Below, one piece after another: positions 1-10,547 of a stretch of 64,000 nt of DNA (positions are counted from its first letter, which is position 1; each line of letters starts with the position of its first letter). Source of the stretch: Marinobacter zhejiangensis (GTDB taxonomy: Bacteria; Pseudomonadota; Gammaproteobacteria; Pseudomonadales; Oleiphilaceae); NCBI RefSeq assembly GCF_900114775.1, contig NZ_FOUE01000002.1, positions 645,857 to 709,856 on the forward strand, written 5' to 3'. The notes beneath the pieces are model-generated. The model was not told the DNA's origin, ran no database searches, and saw only the letters and a list, made by a program, of their open reading frames with translations. Both the position numbers and the translations under genes were made by a program.

Positions 1-1
1 T

Positions 2-2245
2 CGTATGGAGAAGATCGCCCACTCGCTGCTGGCGGATCTCGACAAGGAAACCGTGGATTTCGTGCCCAACTATGACGGCACCGAGCAAATCCCGGAGGTC
101 TTGCCGACCCGCGTACCAAACCTGCTGGTGAACGGCTCTTCCGGGATCGCGGTGGGTATGGCGACCAATATTCCGCCTCATAACCTGACGGAAGTGGTTA
201 ATGGCTGCCTCGCGCTAATCGATAACCCGGACATGACCGTCGATGAGCTGATGGAGCATATCCCGGGGCCGGATTTCCCGACCCAGGGCATCATCAACGG
301 CCGCGCCGGGATCGTCGAGGCTTATCGGACTGGTCGGGGGCGTATCTATATCCGTGCCCGTCATGAAATTGAGCATGACAAGAAGACCGGCCGCGACGCC
401 ATCATCATTACCGAACTGCCGTACCAGTTGAACAAAGCACGGTTGATCGAAAAGATCGCTGACCTGGTTAAAGAAAAGAAAATCGAAGGCATCTCCGAGT
501 TGCGGGATGAGTCCAACAAGGAAGGTATTCGGGTGGTGATCGAGTTGCGTCGCAACGAGAACCCGGATGTCATCATCAACAACCTGTTTGCCCAGACCCA
601 GCTTGAAACGGTCTTCGGCATCAACATGGTGGCGTTGATCAATGGCGAGCCCAAGATTCTCAATCTGAAAGAGATGCTGGATGCGTTCGTACGCCATCGT
701 CGTGAGGTGGTGACACGTCGGACCATCTATGAGCTGCGCAAGGCCCGCGAGCGGGGCCACATTTTGGAAGGCCTGACTGTAGCGCTGGCCAACATTGACG
801 AAATCATCGAGCTGATCAAAACGTCTCCCTCCGCGGCTGAGGCCAAAGAGAAGTTGATGGCTCGCGGTTGGTCCCCCGGCGATGTTCTGGCGATGCTGGA
901 ACGGGCTGGCGAAGACGCCTGCCGTCCTGACGACCTGCCGGAGGTCTTCGGGCTGAGAGATGGCCTGTACCATCTGTCACCAGAACAGGCTCAGGCCATC
1001 CTGGACTTGAGGCTGCACCGCCTGACCGGTCTGGAGACTGAAAAACTCCAGAACGAGTACAAGGAAATCCTGGAAAAGATTGCTGACCTTCTGGACATCC
1101 TGGGCAACCCGGAGCGCCTGCTCCAGGTCATTCGTGATGAGCTGGCGGAAGTGGTTAACGACTATGGTGACGAGCGCCGTACCGAGATCACCAGCTCCCG
1201 TCGTGACCTGACTATTGCCGATCTGATCGACGAAGAAGATCTTGTTGTCACGATTTCCCATGGGGGCTATGCCAAGACCCAGGCCGTTACCGATTACCAG
1301 GCCCAGCGCCGGGGCGGTCGCGGTAAGGCGGCCACCACCATGAAAGAAGAAGATTTCATTGAGAAGCTGTTGGTGGCCAATTCCCACGACACTATTCTCT
1401 GCTTCTCTAACCGGGGCAAGGTTTACTGGTTGCGAGTGTTCGAGATTCCGCGTGCAAGTCGCGCCTCCCGTGGCCGCCCGATGGTCAATATCCTGCCATT
1501 GGACGAGGGTGAGCGGATCACAACCTTCCTGCCGGTGTCCGACTATGCGGAAGACCATTATGTGCTGATGGCGACGTCCAACGGCGTCGTCAAGAAAACG
1601 CCGCTTCCGAACTTCTCCCGTCCGCGCAGCAGTGGCCTGATTGCGTTGAGCCTCGATGAAGGCGATACCCTGATTGGCACTGCAATCACCGAAGGGAACG
1701 CTGAGGTCATGCTGTTCTCGTCCGCGGGTAAAGCCGTGCGCTTCAATGAAGAGGCTGTTCGCCCCATGAGCCGTACGGCCAGGGGTGTCCGCGGGATTCG
1801 CATGCCGGACGGGCACCAGGTGGTGTCGCTGATTATTCCTCAGGATAACGGCGTTATCCTCACCGCCAGTGAGAACGGCTACGGCAAGCGCACCGCCATT
1901 GAAGAGTTCCCAACCTACAGTCGGGGTAGCCAGGGGGTTATCGCCATGCAGTGTTCGGAGCGTAATGGCAACCTGGTGACGGCACTGCAACTGTTCGACG
2001 GTGATGAAATGATGTTGATCACCGACAAAGGCACGCTGGTTCGAACCCGCACCGATGAGGTATCGGTGCTGAGCCGGAATACCCAAGGGGTCAGGCTGAT
2101 CAAGCTGTCTCAGGAAGATGAGCGCCTGGTGGGTGTCGAGCGGATCGCTGAGACCGACGAAGAGCCGGAAGAGGGCGTGGATAGCGTCGACGGTGTCGAA
2201 GGTGGTGAAGCCATGGACGCGGGTGAACAGTCCGACGAAGACTGA
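2..2245 (+). CDS. gyrA: DNA gyrase subunit A (5' end cut by window)
   Basis: Catalytic A subunit of DNA gyrase, which introduces negative supercoils with GyrB. The reading frame is open from base 2, and the first visible residues ([16 protein letters not shown]) correspond to about residue 130 of full-length GyrA. The N-terminal winged helix with the catalytic tyrosine therefore lies outside the window. The C-terminal beta-pinwheel carries a GyrA-box (QRRGGRGK, about residue 434 of the visible part), which marks it as GyrA rather than ParC. The tail is strongly acidic ([17 protein letters not shown]). serC follows after about 80 bases, the conserved gyrA-serC order of pseudomonad-like genomes. 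The identification is firm. The missing start is a window effect, not a pseudogene. Confidence 0.97.
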   Translation, partial: RMEKIAHSLLADLDKETVDFVPNYDGTEQIPEVLPTRVPNLLVNGSSGIAVGMATNIPPHNLTEVVNGCLALIDNPDMTVDELMEHIPGPDFPTQGIINGRAGIVEAYRTGRGRIYIRARHEIEHDKKTGRDAIIITELPYQLNKARLIEKIADLVKEKKIEGISELRDESNKEGIRVVIELRRNENPDVIINNLFAQTQLETVFGINMVALINGEPKILNLKEMLDAFVRHRREVVTRRTIYELRKARERGHILEGLTVALANIDEIIELIKTSPSAAEAKEKLMARGWSPGDVLAMLERAGEDACRPDDLPEVFGLRDGLYHLSPEQAQAILDLRLHRLTGLETEKLQNEYKEILEKIADLLDILGNPERLLQVIRDELAEVVNDYGDERRTEITSSRRDLTIADLIDEEDLVVTISHGGYAKTQAVTDYQAQRRGGRGKAATTMKEEDFIEKLLVANSHDTILCFSNRGKVYWLRVFEIPRASRASRGRPMVNILPLDEGERITTFLPVSDYAEDHYVLMATSNGVVKKTPLPNFSRPRSSGLIALSLDEGDTLIGTAITEGNAEVMLFSSAGKAVRFNEEAVRPMSRTARGVRGIRMPDGHQVVSLIIPQDNGVILTASENGYGKRTAIEEFPTYSRGSQGVIAMQCSERNGNLVTALQLFDGDEMMLITDKGTLVRTRTDEVSVLSRNTQGVRLIKLSQEDERLVGVERIAETDEEPEEGVDSVDGVEGGEAMDAGEQSDED

Positions 2246-2327
2246 CGCGTCACAGGTCAGTTCCGGTGTGGCCAGTGTTGCTCATCGGAACTGTCTTACT
2301 ACTTGAATGTTGAGAGATCGGAAAAGC

Positions 2328-3410
2328 ATGAGCAGGGCATACAACTTTTGCGCGGGGCCGGCAACATTGCCGGAAGCGGTGCTGAAGCAGGCACGGGAAG
2401 AGATGCTGGATTGGCGCGGCAGCGGCATGTCGGTCATGGAAATGAGTCACCGGAGTGACGAGTTTGTTGAGATTGCCGATACCGCTGAGCGTGATTTCCG
2501 CGAGCTTGCTGGTGTGTCAGATGACTACGCCGTGCTGTTCATGCAAGGTGGTGCCAGCAGCCAGTTTGCGACGATTCCGCTGAACCTTCTCGGTGATAAA
2601 ACCCAGGCGGACTACGTCAACACCGGTATCTGGTCCAAGAAGGCCATTGCCGAAGCTGCTCGCTATGCAGAGGTCAATGTTGTCGCCACTGGCGCGGACG
2701 CAAACTTCACCTCGATTCCGGAGCAGGCGGGCTGGAAAACCAACCCCAATGCCGCCTACCTTCACTACACCCCCAACGAGACAATCGGTGGTGTAGAGTT
2801 TGATTTTGTGCCGGAAAGCGGCGATGTGCCGTTGGTGGCAGACTTCTCATCCAGCATTCTTTCAAGTCCGTTGGATGTGTCCAAATTTGGTCTGATTTAC
2901 GCCGGTGCCCAGAAAAATATCGGTCCGTCTGGCCTCGTGGTTGTAATCATCCGCAAGGACCTTCTAGGTAAGGCCCGCGATATTACGCCAACCATGATGA
3001 ACTACCAGGTGATTGCTGAAAACGGCTCCATGTACAACACGCCGGCGACCTATTCCTGGTACCTGGCCGGCCTGGTGTTCAAGTGGGTCAAGGCTCAGGG
3101 TGGCGTAGAGGCCATGGGGCAGCTGAATGATCGTAAAGCCCGCAAGCTGTATGACTTTATCGATGGCTGTGACTTCTACGCCAATCCGATCGATGCGCGT
3201 TTCCGCTCCCGGATGAACGTGCCGTTCACGCTGGCGGATGATGCCCTGAACGGCGATTTCCTCAAGGGGGCGGATCAGCGTGGTTTGTTGAACCTGAAAG
3301 GTCACCGTTCCGTTGGTGGAATGCGCGCAAGCATCTACAACGCCATGCCAGAGGCAGGTGTGGATGCGTTGATTGAGTATATGGCGGCATTTGCGGAGGA
3401 GCGTGGCTGA
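2328..3410 (+). CDS. serC: phosphoserine aminotransferase
   Basis: PLP enzyme that converts 3-phosphohydroxypyruvate and glutamate to phosphoserine, for serine synthesis, and acts similarly in pyridoxal phosphate synthesis. The protein is 360 residues, the normal family length. It opens with SRAYNFCAGPATLP and has the PLP-lysine motif AGAQKNIGPSGL. An upstream in-frame ATG at 2307 would add seven residues with no family counterpart, so I chose the ATG at 2328; its ribosome site (GGAAAAG) is weak. It lies between gyrA and pheA, with only 2 bases to pheA. This places it at the head of the aromatic/serine block, where it is probably cotranscribed. Confidence 0.95.
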   Translation: MSRAYNFCAGPATLPEAVLKQAREEMLDWRGSGMSVMEMSHRSDEFVEIADTAERDFRELAGVSDDYAVLFMQGGASSQFATIPLNLLGDKTQADYVNTGIWSKKAIAEAARYAEVNVVATGADANFTSIPEQAGWKTNPNAAYLHYTPNETIGGVEFDFVPESGDVPLVADFSSSILSSPLDVSKFGLIYAGAQKNIGPSGLVVVIIRKDLLGKARDITPTMMNYQVIAENGSMYNTPATYSWYLAGLVFKWVKAQGGVEAMGQLNDRKARKLYDFIDGCDFYANPIDARFRSRMNVPFTLADDALNGDFLKGADQRGLLNLKGHRSVGGMRASIYNAMPEAGVDALIEYMAAFAEERG

Positions 3411-3412
3411 TC

Positions 3413-4510
3413 ATGAGTGATGAGCAGACCAAGCTTGGGGAGCTGAGAGACCGTATTGACGGTATTGATCAGCAAATCATGGATCTGATCTGTGCCAGGG
3501 CTCGCTGTGCCCAGGAAGTTGCCGAGGTCAAAATGACCTATAACCCCGGCCAGGACGTGTTCTTTTATCGTCCTGAACGGGAGGCTCAGGTACTGCGTCG
3601 GGTGATGGAGGAGAACCCTGGTCCTTTGTCTGGTGAGGAGATGGCCCGCCTGTTTCGGGAAATCATGTCCGCCTGCCTGGCTCTGGAAAAGCCAATGCAC
3701 ATTGCCTTCCTTGGCCCGGCCGGCACCTTTACCCAGGCTGCTGCCCTGAAGCATTTCGGACACTCTGTGGTGAGTGTGCCACTGGCTGCGATCGATGCTG
3801 TGTTCCGCGAAGTCGAGTCTGGTGCGGCCCATTACGGTGTTGTGCCCGTGGAAAACTCCACGGAAGGCATGATCAATCACACCCTCGACATGTTCATGCA
3901 GTCATCGCTGAAGATTTGCGGTGAAGTCCAGTTGCGCATTCATCATCACCTGCTGGCATCTGCTGAGACCCGTGAAGGGGAGATTCGCCGGATTTATTCC
4001 CACCAGCAGTCCCTGGCCCAGTGTCGTCAGTGGCTGGATGCCAACCGCTATGGTATCGAACGAGTCCCGGTAAGCAGTAATGCCGAGGCGGCCCGTCGTG
4101 CTTCTGAAGAGCCGGGCACGGCTGCGGTTGCAGGCGATATGGCGGCGGAGCTGTACGGTCTGGAAAAGCTTGCTGGAAATATTGAGGATCGCCCTGATAA
4201 CACGACCCGCTTCCTGATTATCGGTCGGGAGGAGGTTGGTCCCAGTGGTCATGACAAGTCCTCCATTCTGGTTTCGATGCGCAACAAGCCTGGTGCCCTT
4301 TACCAGTTGCTTGAGCCATTTCATCGCCATGGCATCAGCCTGACCCGTATTGAAACGCGGCCGTCACCCAGTGGTACCTGGGCTTATGTGTTCTATATCG
4401 ATTTCGAAGGACATATGGATGATCCCCAGGTAGCCAAAGTGCTGGCCGAAATCGATGAAGAGGCCGTTGAACTCAAGCGGTTGGGTTCCTACCCAATCGG
4501 TGTGCTCTAG
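3413..4510 (+). CDS. pheA: bifunctional chorismate mutase/prephenate dehydratase (P-protein)
   Basis: Makes prephenate from chorismate and then phenylpyruvate for phenylalanine synthesis. In the 365 residues, an N-terminal AroQ-type chorismate mutase (about 1-95, starting LGELRDRIDGIDQQIMDLI) is followed by a prephenate dehydratase domain (about 95-275, IAFLGPAGTFTQAA near its start). A C-terminal ACT domain (about 280-365, SILVSMRNKPGALYQLLEPF) has a variant of the ESRP loop (IETRPS) that binds phenylalanine in relatives, so feedback inhibition is expected. It starts 2 bases after serC, with GGAGGA upstream of the ATG. A GC-rich hairpin lies just after its stop. Confidence 0.96.
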   Translation: MSDEQTKLGELRDRIDGIDQQIMDLICARARCAQEVAEVKMTYNPGQDVFFYRPEREAQVLRRVMEENPGPLSGEEMARLFREIMSACLALEKPMHIAFLGPAGTFTQAAALKHFGHSVVSVPLAAIDAVFREVESGAAHYGVVPVENSTEGMINHTLDMFMQSSLKICGEVQLRIHHHLLASAETREGEIRRIYSHQQSLAQCRQWLDANRYGIERVPVSSNAEAARRASEEPGTAAVAGDMAAELYGLEKLAGNIEDRPDNTTRFLIIGREEVGPSGHDKSSILVSMRNKPGALYQLLEPFHRHGISLTRIETRPSPSGTWAYVFYIDFEGHMDDPQVAKVLAEIDEEAVELKRLGSYPIGVL

Positions 4511-4524
4511 TCAGAAACCGTGTC

Positions 4525-4545
4525 GCCGGACCCTGCCGGTCCGGC
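4525..4545 (+). other. intergenic hairpin between pheA and hisC
   Basis: A perfect 8-bp stem (GCCGGACC/GGTCCGGC, arms 4525-4532 and 4538-4545) with a 5-base loop lies in the 50-base gap. No U-run follows, so it is not a standard intrinsic terminator. It could be a processing or mRNA-stability element inside the long operon. Confidence 0.5.
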
Positions 4546-4560
4546 CTGGGAGACCCTACT

Positions 4561-5691
4561 ATGTCGTTTGACGTTCAGGCATTGGCTGTCGAGGGGGTGA
4601 GGGCGCTGTCTCCTTACCAGCCGGGTAAGCCGATTGATGAGTTGGCTCGTGAGCTTGGGCTGGATCCGTCTGGCATTGTGAAACTCGCCAGTAATGAGAA
4701 TCCGCTGGGGCCCAGTACGTTGGCCCTGGAGGCGGCGCATGCTGCGCTGGCAGAACTTTGCCGGTATCCCGACGGCAATGGCTTCGCATTAAAGGCGAAG
4801 CTGGCGGATCGGTTGAAGCTGGAGTCCGCTCAGATAACCCTTGGTAATGGTTCGAATGACATCCTAGAAGTCATTGCCCGGTGTTTTGCGGACCACACAT
4901 CAGAAATTGTGTTCTCCCAGTATGCGTTTGCGGTCTATCCACTGGTTGCCCAGGCCATTGGTGCCCGGGGAATCAGCGTTCCGGCACGGGACTGGGGGCA
5001 TGATCTGGACGCTATGGCTGCGGCAGTCACTGAGCGTACCAGCATCGTCTTCATTGCGAACCCGAATAACCCGACCGGTACGGTGCACAGCGGCGAGGCT
5101 ATTGAAGCTTTTCTCGACCGGGTACCTGAGCGGGTTCTGGTGGTGCTGGATGAGGCCTACTGTGAATACCTGGAAGACGGCAGTCAGGACGATAGCCTGG
5201 CGTGGCTGTCGCGCTATCCCAACCTGATCATCACCCGTACGTTCTCGAAAGCCTGGGGATTGGCTGCATTGAGGGTTGGGTACAGTCTCAGTTCTCCGGA
5301 GATTGCCGATATCCTAAACCGGGTTCGTCAGCCGTTTAACGTAGACTCTATTGCCCTCGCGGCGGCTACTGCGGTGTTGGGTGATCAGGCGTATCTGGAC
5401 CGTTCGCGTCAGGTGAACAGTGCTGGCCTGAAGCAGTTATCAGAAGGGTTTGAGGCGCTTGGCCTGGGGTATATTCCTTCGGCAGGCAATTTCATTGCCG
5501 TCGAGATTGGCGGCAACGCTGGCGATATCTATCAGGCACTGCTGCGCAAAGGCGTGATCGTTCGGCCGGTAGCTGGTTACGGCATGCCGGGGCATTTGAG
5601 GGTGTCGGTCGGCTTACCGGAAGAAAATGCTCGCTTGCTGACTGCGCTGGGCGAAGTACTTGCAGAGACAGGAACTGGTGGTCGTGGCTGA
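4561..5691 (+). CDS. hisC: histidinol-phosphate aminotransferase family (HisC-type)
   Basis: Fold-type I PLP aminotransferase of 376 residues. Hallmarks are ASNENPLGPS near the N-terminus, NPNNPTG, DEAYCEY, and the PLP-binding lysine in TFSKAWGLAALRVGY (Lys230). In this genomic setting (pheA-hisC-tyrA/aroA), such genes are often the HisC2-type paralogue that can transaminate aromatic keto acids as well as imidazole-acetol phosphate. An aromatic role is therefore plausible but cannot be separated from histidine synthesis by sequence. The ATG follows a GGGAGA ribosome site. The 3' end overlaps the start of the TyrA-AroA gene by 8 bases, which suggests translational coupling. Confidence 0.92.
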   Translation: MSFDVQALAVEGVRALSPYQPGKPIDELARELGLDPSGIVKLASNENPLGPSTLALEAAHAALAELCRYPDGNGFALKAKLADRLKLESAQITLGNGSNDILEVIARCFADHTSEIVFSQYAFAVYPLVAQAIGARGISVPARDWGHDLDAMAAAVTERTSIVFIANPNNPTGTVHSGEAIEAFLDRVPERVLVVLDEAYCEYLEDGSQDDSLAWLSRYPNLIITRTFSKAWGLAALRVGYSLSSPEIADILNRVRQPFNVDSIALAAATAVLGDQAYLDRSRQVNSAGLKQLSEGFEALGLGYIPSAGNFIAVEIGGNAGDIYQALLRKGVIVRPVAGYGMPGHLRVSVGLPEENARLLTALGEVLAETGTGGRG

Positions 5692-7909
5692 GCCAACCCC
5701 CATATTTCAGCGGATGGCGGTGATCGGCCTGGGCCTTATTGGTGGGTCGATGGCCGCAGCGGTGCGCCAGAACCGCTTGGCCGGCACGGTGGTGGCCTTT
5801 GACAGGCGCTATGAGGACGCTTTGTTAGGTCAGGAGCTTGGTGTGATTGACGAAGCCGCGGCAAGTATTGCCGACGCGGTAACCGGAGCGGACCTGGTAG
5901 TCGTGGCGGTTCCGGTTAGGGCAACGGAAAGTGTGCTGGCGGAAATAAAGCCTCACCTGGCGCCAGGCACCTTGTTGACAGATGTCGGCAGCACCAAGGC
6001 GAGTTTTGTTGGGGCGGTTGAGTCGGTGTTTGGTGAACTGGGGGCGAACATTATCCCTGGCCATCCCATTGCGGGCTCTGAAAAAAGCGGTGTGGCCGCC
6101 GCCAACCCCGCATTGTTTGCGCAACATAAGGTTATCCTGACCCCGGGTGAGGGTACGGACCCAGTAAAGCTGGATTGGCTCACCCGTTTGTGGGAAGGCT
6201 GCGGCGCAACGGTATTGACGATGTCGGTTGCTTACCACGACGAGGTACTCGCGGCGACCAGTCATCTTCCCCACCTTATTGCCTTTTCACTGGTGGATAC
6301 CCTGGCCGGTGAAGACCAGAATATGGATATCTTTCGCTACGCGGCTGGCGGCTTTCGTGACTTTACCCGGATTGCAGCGAGCGATCCGGTGATGTGGCAC
6401 GATATTTTTCTGTCCAACAGGGACGCCGTGCTGCGGGTTATTGATCATTTCAGTCGCGACCTGGACCAGCTCCGCACGGCCATAGCCAACCAGGACAGCG
6501 CTACGTTACTCACGGTTTTTAGTCGTGCCAAGGCGGCGCGGGAACACTTCTCAAAAATGCTTTCAGGACAGGCCTACGTGACAGATATGAGCCAGAATCA
6601 GGTGACATTCCATCTTAAACCCGGTGGCCGGATGGTCGGTGATATTCGGGTTCCGGGCGACAAATCCATCTCCCACCGCTCCATTATGCTGGGGGCGTTG
6701 GCTGACGGTGTGACCGAGGTTAACGGGTTCCTGGAAGGTGAGGACAGCCTGGCTACCCTTCAGGCTTTCCGGGATATGGGCGTGACTATCGAAGGGCCTG
6801 ATAATGGCTATGTCCGCATTTACGGGGTAGGCATTGACGGCCTGCAGGCGCCGAGAGGGCCGCTTTACCTGGGGAATTCCGGGACCGCGATGCGGTTGTT
6901 TTCCGGCCTCCTGGCGGCACAGCCTTTTGACTCCGAACTGACCGGTGACGAGAGTCTGTCCAAGCGGCCTATGGGACGAGTGGCGGATCCGTTGAAGGCG
7001 ATGGGCGCGGTCATTGAAACGGCGGAAGCCGGGCGCCCGCCCCTGAAAATCCGGGGCGGTCAGGCACTGACCGGGATTCACTATGAGATGCCGGTAGCCA
7101 GTGCGCAGGTTAAGTCCTGTTTGCTGCTGGCAGGGCTGTATTCCGAGGGGGCGACGTCTGTGACCGAGCCGGCGCCGACGCGAGATCATACTGAACGTAT
7201 GCTGGAAGGGTTTGGCTACCATGTTCACCGCAATGGTGCTGTTTCCAGCGTCAGCGGAGGGGGGCGCCTGACGGCGACGGCGATCGACGTGCCAGCGGAT
7301 ATTTCATCCGCAGCATTCTTCCTGGTGGCAGCCAGCATTGCACCGGATTCTGACCTGACCCTGCGCCATGTGGGCATGAACCCGACCCGGGTGGGTGTTA
7401 TCACTATCCTCCGGTTGATGGGCGCAGACATTGAAGTCTCCAACGAGCGGGAGGTGGGTGGTGAACCCGTCGCCGACCTGCGAGTGCGTTCAGCTAACCT
7501 GAAAGGTATTGATATCCCTGAAGATCAGGTGCCCCTGGCGATTGATGAATTCCCCGTTTTGTTCATTGCGGCCGCATGCGCCGAAGGTGAAACCATTCTT
7601 CGTGGTGCAGAAGAATTGCGGGTGAAGGAAAGTGACCGTATTCAGGTCATGGCGGATGGCCTTGAGGCTCTGGGTGTCCGGACCACGGTAACACCAGACG
7701 GTATTGTTATTCCCGGTGGTCAGACCATCGGAGGTGGTTCCGTGGATAGCCATGGCGATCACCGTATTGCCATGTCATTTGCGGTGGCTTCGCTGCGGGC
7801 GGTTGGTGATATTGTCATCAATGATTGTGCAAACGTGGCGACATCGTTCCCGGGGTTTGTGGAGTTGGCTCGCTCCACGGGGATCCAGATTAGCGCCGAA
7901 GGGATCTGA
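5684..7909 (+). CDS. tyrA-aroA: fused prephenate dehydrogenase / EPSP synthase
   Basis: Two-domain enzyme of the aromatic pathway. The N-terminal half (about 1-290) is a NAD(P)-dependent prephenate dehydrogenase (Rossmann motif VIGLGLIGGS, then GHPIAGSEKSGV). The C-terminal part (about 300-740) is 3-phosphoshikimate 1-carboxyvinyltransferase, with GDKSISHRSIMLGALADG, LGNSGTAMRLFSG and DEFPVLFIAAACAEG. No stop or frameshift separates the halves; a junction methionine (MSQNQVTF) marks the old AroA start. I prefer the GTG at 5684, preceded by CAGGAA about 10 bases upstream and overlapping hisC by 8 bases. A TTG at 5660 is the longer alternative. The same fusion is known in Pseudomonas and relatives. 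cmk follows after 3 bases. Confidence 0.95.
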   Translation: MAEPTPIFQRMAVIGLGLIGGSMAAAVRQNRLAGTVVAFDRRYEDALLGQELGVIDEAAASIADAVTGADLVVVAVPVRATESVLAEIKPHLAPGTLLTDVGSTKASFVGAVESVFGELGANIIPGHPIAGSEKSGVAAANPALFAQHKVILTPGEGTDPVKLDWLTRLWEGCGATVLTMSVAYHDEVLAATSHLPHLIAFSLVDTLAGEDQNMDIFRYAAGGFRDFTRIAASDPVMWHDIFLSNRDAVLRVIDHFSRDLDQLRTAIANQDSATLLTVFSRAKAAREHFSKMLSGQAYVTDMSQNQVTFHLKPGGRMVGDIRVPGDKSISHRSIMLGALADGVTEVNGFLEGEDSLATLQAFRDMGVTIEGPDNGYVRIYGVGIDGLQAPRGPLYLGNSGTAMRLFSGLLAAQPFDSELTGDESLSKRPMGRVADPLKAMGAVIETAEAGRPPLKIRGGQALTGIHYEMPVASAQVKSCLLLAGLYSEGATSVTEPAPTRDHTERMLEGFGYHVHRNGAVSSVSGGGRLTATAIDVPADISSAAFFLVAASIAPDSDLTLRHVGMNPTRVGVITILRLMGADIEVSNEREVGGEPVADLRVRSANLKGIDIPEDQVPLAIDEFPVLFIAAACAEGETILRGAEELRVKESDRIQVMADGLEALGVRTTVTPDGIVIPGGQTIGGGSVDSHGDHRIAMSFAVASLRAVGDIVINDCANVATSFPGFVELARSTGIQISAEGI

Positions 7910-7912
7910 TTT

Positions 7913-8593
7913 ATGGCAGCGAACCCTGTTCCGGTTATCACGATCGACGGCCCCAGCGGGTCTGGCAAGGGCACGGTCACCCAGATGCTGGCCCGGCGGT
8001 TGGGGTGGCACTTGCTCGATAGCGGCGCCCTGTATCGGCTGACTGCCTTGGCGGCGGTGAGACAGGGAGTGTCATTCGACGATCACGCAGGGCTGGTTCA
8101 GGTGGCGGCATCGTTGGATGTTCGTTTCGAGCCGACCCCTGCGGGAGAGCCTGTGCGGGTTGTTCTTTCTGGCGAGGATGTTACCCGGGAAATTCGCACC
8201 GAAGCGGCTGGTGATAATGCCTCCAAGGTCGCAGTGGTTCCTGCGGTGAGGGAAGCGTTGCTGCAGCGCCAGCGGGATTTTCGTCAGGCCCCGGGCCTGG
8301 TGGCTGACGGGCGCGACATGGGAACGGTGATTTTTCCGGACGCGCCGACCAAGATATTCCTGACGGCGAGCGCTGAGGAACGAGCCGAGAGGCGTTATCG
8401 CCAGTTGAAGGAAGCGGGGCACGATGTTAAGATTGATGCCCTTTTAGACGAGATACGGGCACGTGATGACCGAGATATGAACCGGTCTGCGGCCCCGCTC
8501 AAACCTGCGGATGATGCGCAAGTCATTGATTCCACAGGATTGAGCATTGAAGAGGTGTTGGAGAAGGTAATGGCCGCATCAGGTCAGGCCTAG
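7913..8593 (+). CDS. cmk: cytidylate kinase
   Basis: Phosphorylates CMP and dCMP with ATP. The 226-residue protein has the P-loop [10 protein letters not shown] at about residues 13-22, the NMP-binding segment and the [13 protein letters not shown] motif, matching bacterial Cmk in length and order. It starts 3 bases after tyrA-aroA and precedes rpsA by about 130 bases, the conserved aroA-cmk-rpsA arrangement. Probably transcribed from the upstream operon. Confidence 0.96.
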   Translation: MAANPVPVITIDGPSGSGKGTVTQMLARRLGWHLLDSGALYRLTALAAVRQGVSFDDHAGLVQVAASLDVRFEPTPAGEPVRVVLSGEDVTREIRTEAAGDNASKVAVVPAVREALLQRQRDFRQAPGLVADGRDMGTVIFPDAPTKIFLTASAEERAERRYRQLKEAGHDVKIDALLDEIRARDDRDMNRSAAPLKPADDAQVIDSTGLSIEEVLEKVMAASGQA

Positions 8594-8674
8594 CCGCACC
8601 TTTTTGTCGTTGGAATGCCGTAGGTGGCGTTAAATCGGCCAGCCCCAGGCCATGTACGGTAAATTACTAACAGA

Positions 8675-8694
8675 CCGTGTTGCTGGTAGCACGG
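8675..8694 (+). promoter_or_regulatory. hairpin in rpsA leader
   Basis: Arms CCGTG (8675-8679) and CACGG (8690-8694), extendable inward by weak pairs, end about 30 bases before the rpsA start. The rpsA mRNA leader is structured and autoregulated by S1 in Escherichia coli. This small stem could play a similar part, but that is inference. Confidence 0.3.
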
Positions 8695-8724
8695 AGTTAA
8701 CTTGCGTTGATCATAGGACACATA

Positions 8725-10413
8725 ATGACCGAGAGCTTTGCGGATCTTTTTGAAGAAAGCCTGAAAGAAATTGACATGCAACCAGGTTCCATCGTCCAGG
8801 GAACCGTGGTTGATATCGACAACGACTGGGTTACTGTTAACGCTGGTCTGAAGTCAGAGGGTGTTATCCCTGCCTCCCAGTTCCTGAACGAAAAAGGCGA
8901 GCTGGATATCCAGATTGGTGACGTTGTCGACGTAGCTCTCGACGCTGTTGAAGACGGCTTCGGTGAAACCCGTCTGTCCCGCGAAAAAGCTAAGCGCGCT
9001 GAAGCCTGGAAGGTACTTGAGAAGTCCTTCGAAGCTGAAGAAGTCGTTAAGGGTGTGATCAACGGCAAGGTTAAGGGCGGCTTCACTGTCGACCTGGCTG
9101 GCATTCGTGCCTTCCTGCCTGGCTCTCTGGTTGACGTTCGTCCGGTTCGCGATACTGCGCACCTGGAGAACAAAGAGCTGGAATTCAAGGTCATCAAGCT
9201 GGACCAGAAACGTAACAACGTGGTTGTTTCCCGTCGTGCCGTTCTGGAAGCTGAAAACAGTGCTGAGCGCGATGCCCTGCTGGAAACCCTGACCGAAGGT
9301 CTGGAAATCAAGGGTATCGTCAAGAACCTGACCGACTACGGTGCGTTCGTAGATCTGGGCGGTGTTGACGGCCTGCTGCACATCACTGACATGGCCTGGA
9401 AGCGCATCAAGCATCCGAGCGAGATTGTTAACGTTGGTGACGAAATCTCCGTTAAGGTCCTGAAGTTTGATCGCGAGCGTAACCGCGTATCTCTGGGTCT
9501 GAAGCAGCTGGGTGAAGATCCTTGGGTTGATATCAAGGGCCGTTACCCTGAAAACGCCAAGGTCAAGGCTCGTGTTACCAACCTGACCGACTACGGCTGC
9601 TTTGCTGAGCTGGAAGAAGGTGTTGAAGGTCTGGTTCACGTATCCGAAATGGATTGGACCAACAAGAACATCCATCCGTCCAAGGTTGTTCAGGTTGGTG
9701 ACGAAGTTGACGTCATGATCCTGGATATTGACGAAGAGCGTCGTCGTATCTCCCTGGGTATCAAGCAGTGTGTTGCGAACCCGTGGGAAGAGTTCTCCGG
9801 CAACTTCAACAAGGGCGACCGTATCTCCGGTAAGATCAAGTCTATCACTGACTTCGGTATCTTCATCGGTCTGGACGGTGGCATTGATGGTCTGGTTCAC
9901 CTGTCCGACATCAGCTGGAACGAGACTGGTGAGGAAGCGGTTCGCGAATACAAGAAGGGTGACGAAGTTGAAACCGTTATCCTGTCTGTTGATCCTGAGC
10001 GCGAGCGCATCTCCCTGGGTATCAAACAGCTGGAAAGCGATCCGTTCGCCGAGTTCGTTCAGCTGAACGACAAAGGTTCCATCGTTAAGGGAACTGTTTC
10101 CGCTGTTGACGCCAAGGCTGCAACCATTGCCCTGAACGACGAAGTTGAAGCCGTGCTGAAAGCTTCTGAAATCAGCCGTGACCGTGTTGAAGATGCTCGC
10201 AACGCCCTGAACGAAGGCGATGAAGTTGAAGCGAAGATCATCAGCATCGATCGCAAGAACCGCATCATCAACCTGTCTGTCAAGTCCAAAGACGTTGACG
10301 AAGACAAGCAGGCGCTTGATAACGTTCGCAAGGCCTCTGAAACTTCTGGTGCGACCACCATCGGTGATCTCATCAAAGAGCAGATGCAGCAGCAAAACGC
10401 TAACAAGGACTAA
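8725..10413 (+). CDS. rpsA: 30S ribosomal protein S1
   Basis: RNA-binding ribosomal protein needed for initiation on most mRNAs. It has 562 residues and six S1 (OB-fold) repeats. Repeat signatures include [40 protein letters not shown] and [20 protein letters not shown], each followed by SLGLKQL or SLGIKQ-type ends. The start [13 protein letters not shown] matches the family; a TTG at 8707 would add six unrelated residues, so I chose the ATG at 8725, with AGGA upstream. Codon use is strongly biased to a few codons, as in highly expressed genes. An intrinsic terminator follows directly. Confidence 0.98.
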   Translation: MTESFADLFEESLKEIDMQPGSIVQGTVVDIDNDWVTVNAGLKSEGVIPASQFLNEKGELDIQIGDVVDVALDAVEDGFGETRLSREKAKRAEAWKVLEKSFEAEEVVKGVINGKVKGGFTVDLAGIRAFLPGSLVDVRPVRDTAHLENKELEFKVIKLDQKRNNVVVSRRAVLEAENSAERDALLETLTEGLEIKGIVKNLTDYGAFVDLGGVDGLLHITDMAWKRIKHPSEIVNVGDEISVKVLKFDRERNRVSLGLKQLGEDPWVDIKGRYPENAKVKARVTNLTDYGCFAELEEGVEGLVHVSEMDWTNKNIHPSKVVQVGDEVDVMILDIDEERRRISLGIKQCVANPWEEFSGNFNKGDRISGKIKSITDFGIFIGLDGGIDGLVHLSDISWNETGEEAVREYKKGDEVETVILSVDPERERISLGIKQLESDPFAEFVQLNDKGSIVKGTVSAVDAKAATIALNDEVEAVLKASEISRDRVEDARNALNEGDEVEAKIISIDRKNRIINLSVKSKDVDEDKQALDNVRKASETSGATTIGDLIKEQMQQQNANKD

Positions 10414-10430
10414 TACTCCTTTTTAGTATG

Positions 10431-10462
10431 AAAAAAACGGGCTGTAACAGCCCGTTTTTTTT
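10431..10462 (+). terminator. intrinsic terminator of rpsA
   Basis: Stem CGGGCT (10438-10443) and AGCCCG (10449-10454) with a 5-base loop, followed by a run of eight T and preceded by seven A. It can act in both directions but fits the end of rpsA. Confidence 0.9.
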
Positions 10463-10547
10463 GTGTTTTTTTCTGGTTTGGCTAAACTAGAGGCATGTGC
10501 TGTCTCCTGCAGCGTCCCCGCGAAAAGAATGAAAAGGGATGAGCCTC

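Noticed and set aside
8854..10395. 513-codon frame antisense to rpsA
   Set aside because: Codon bias of rpsA leaves the opposite strand open; no domain is recognisable in it.
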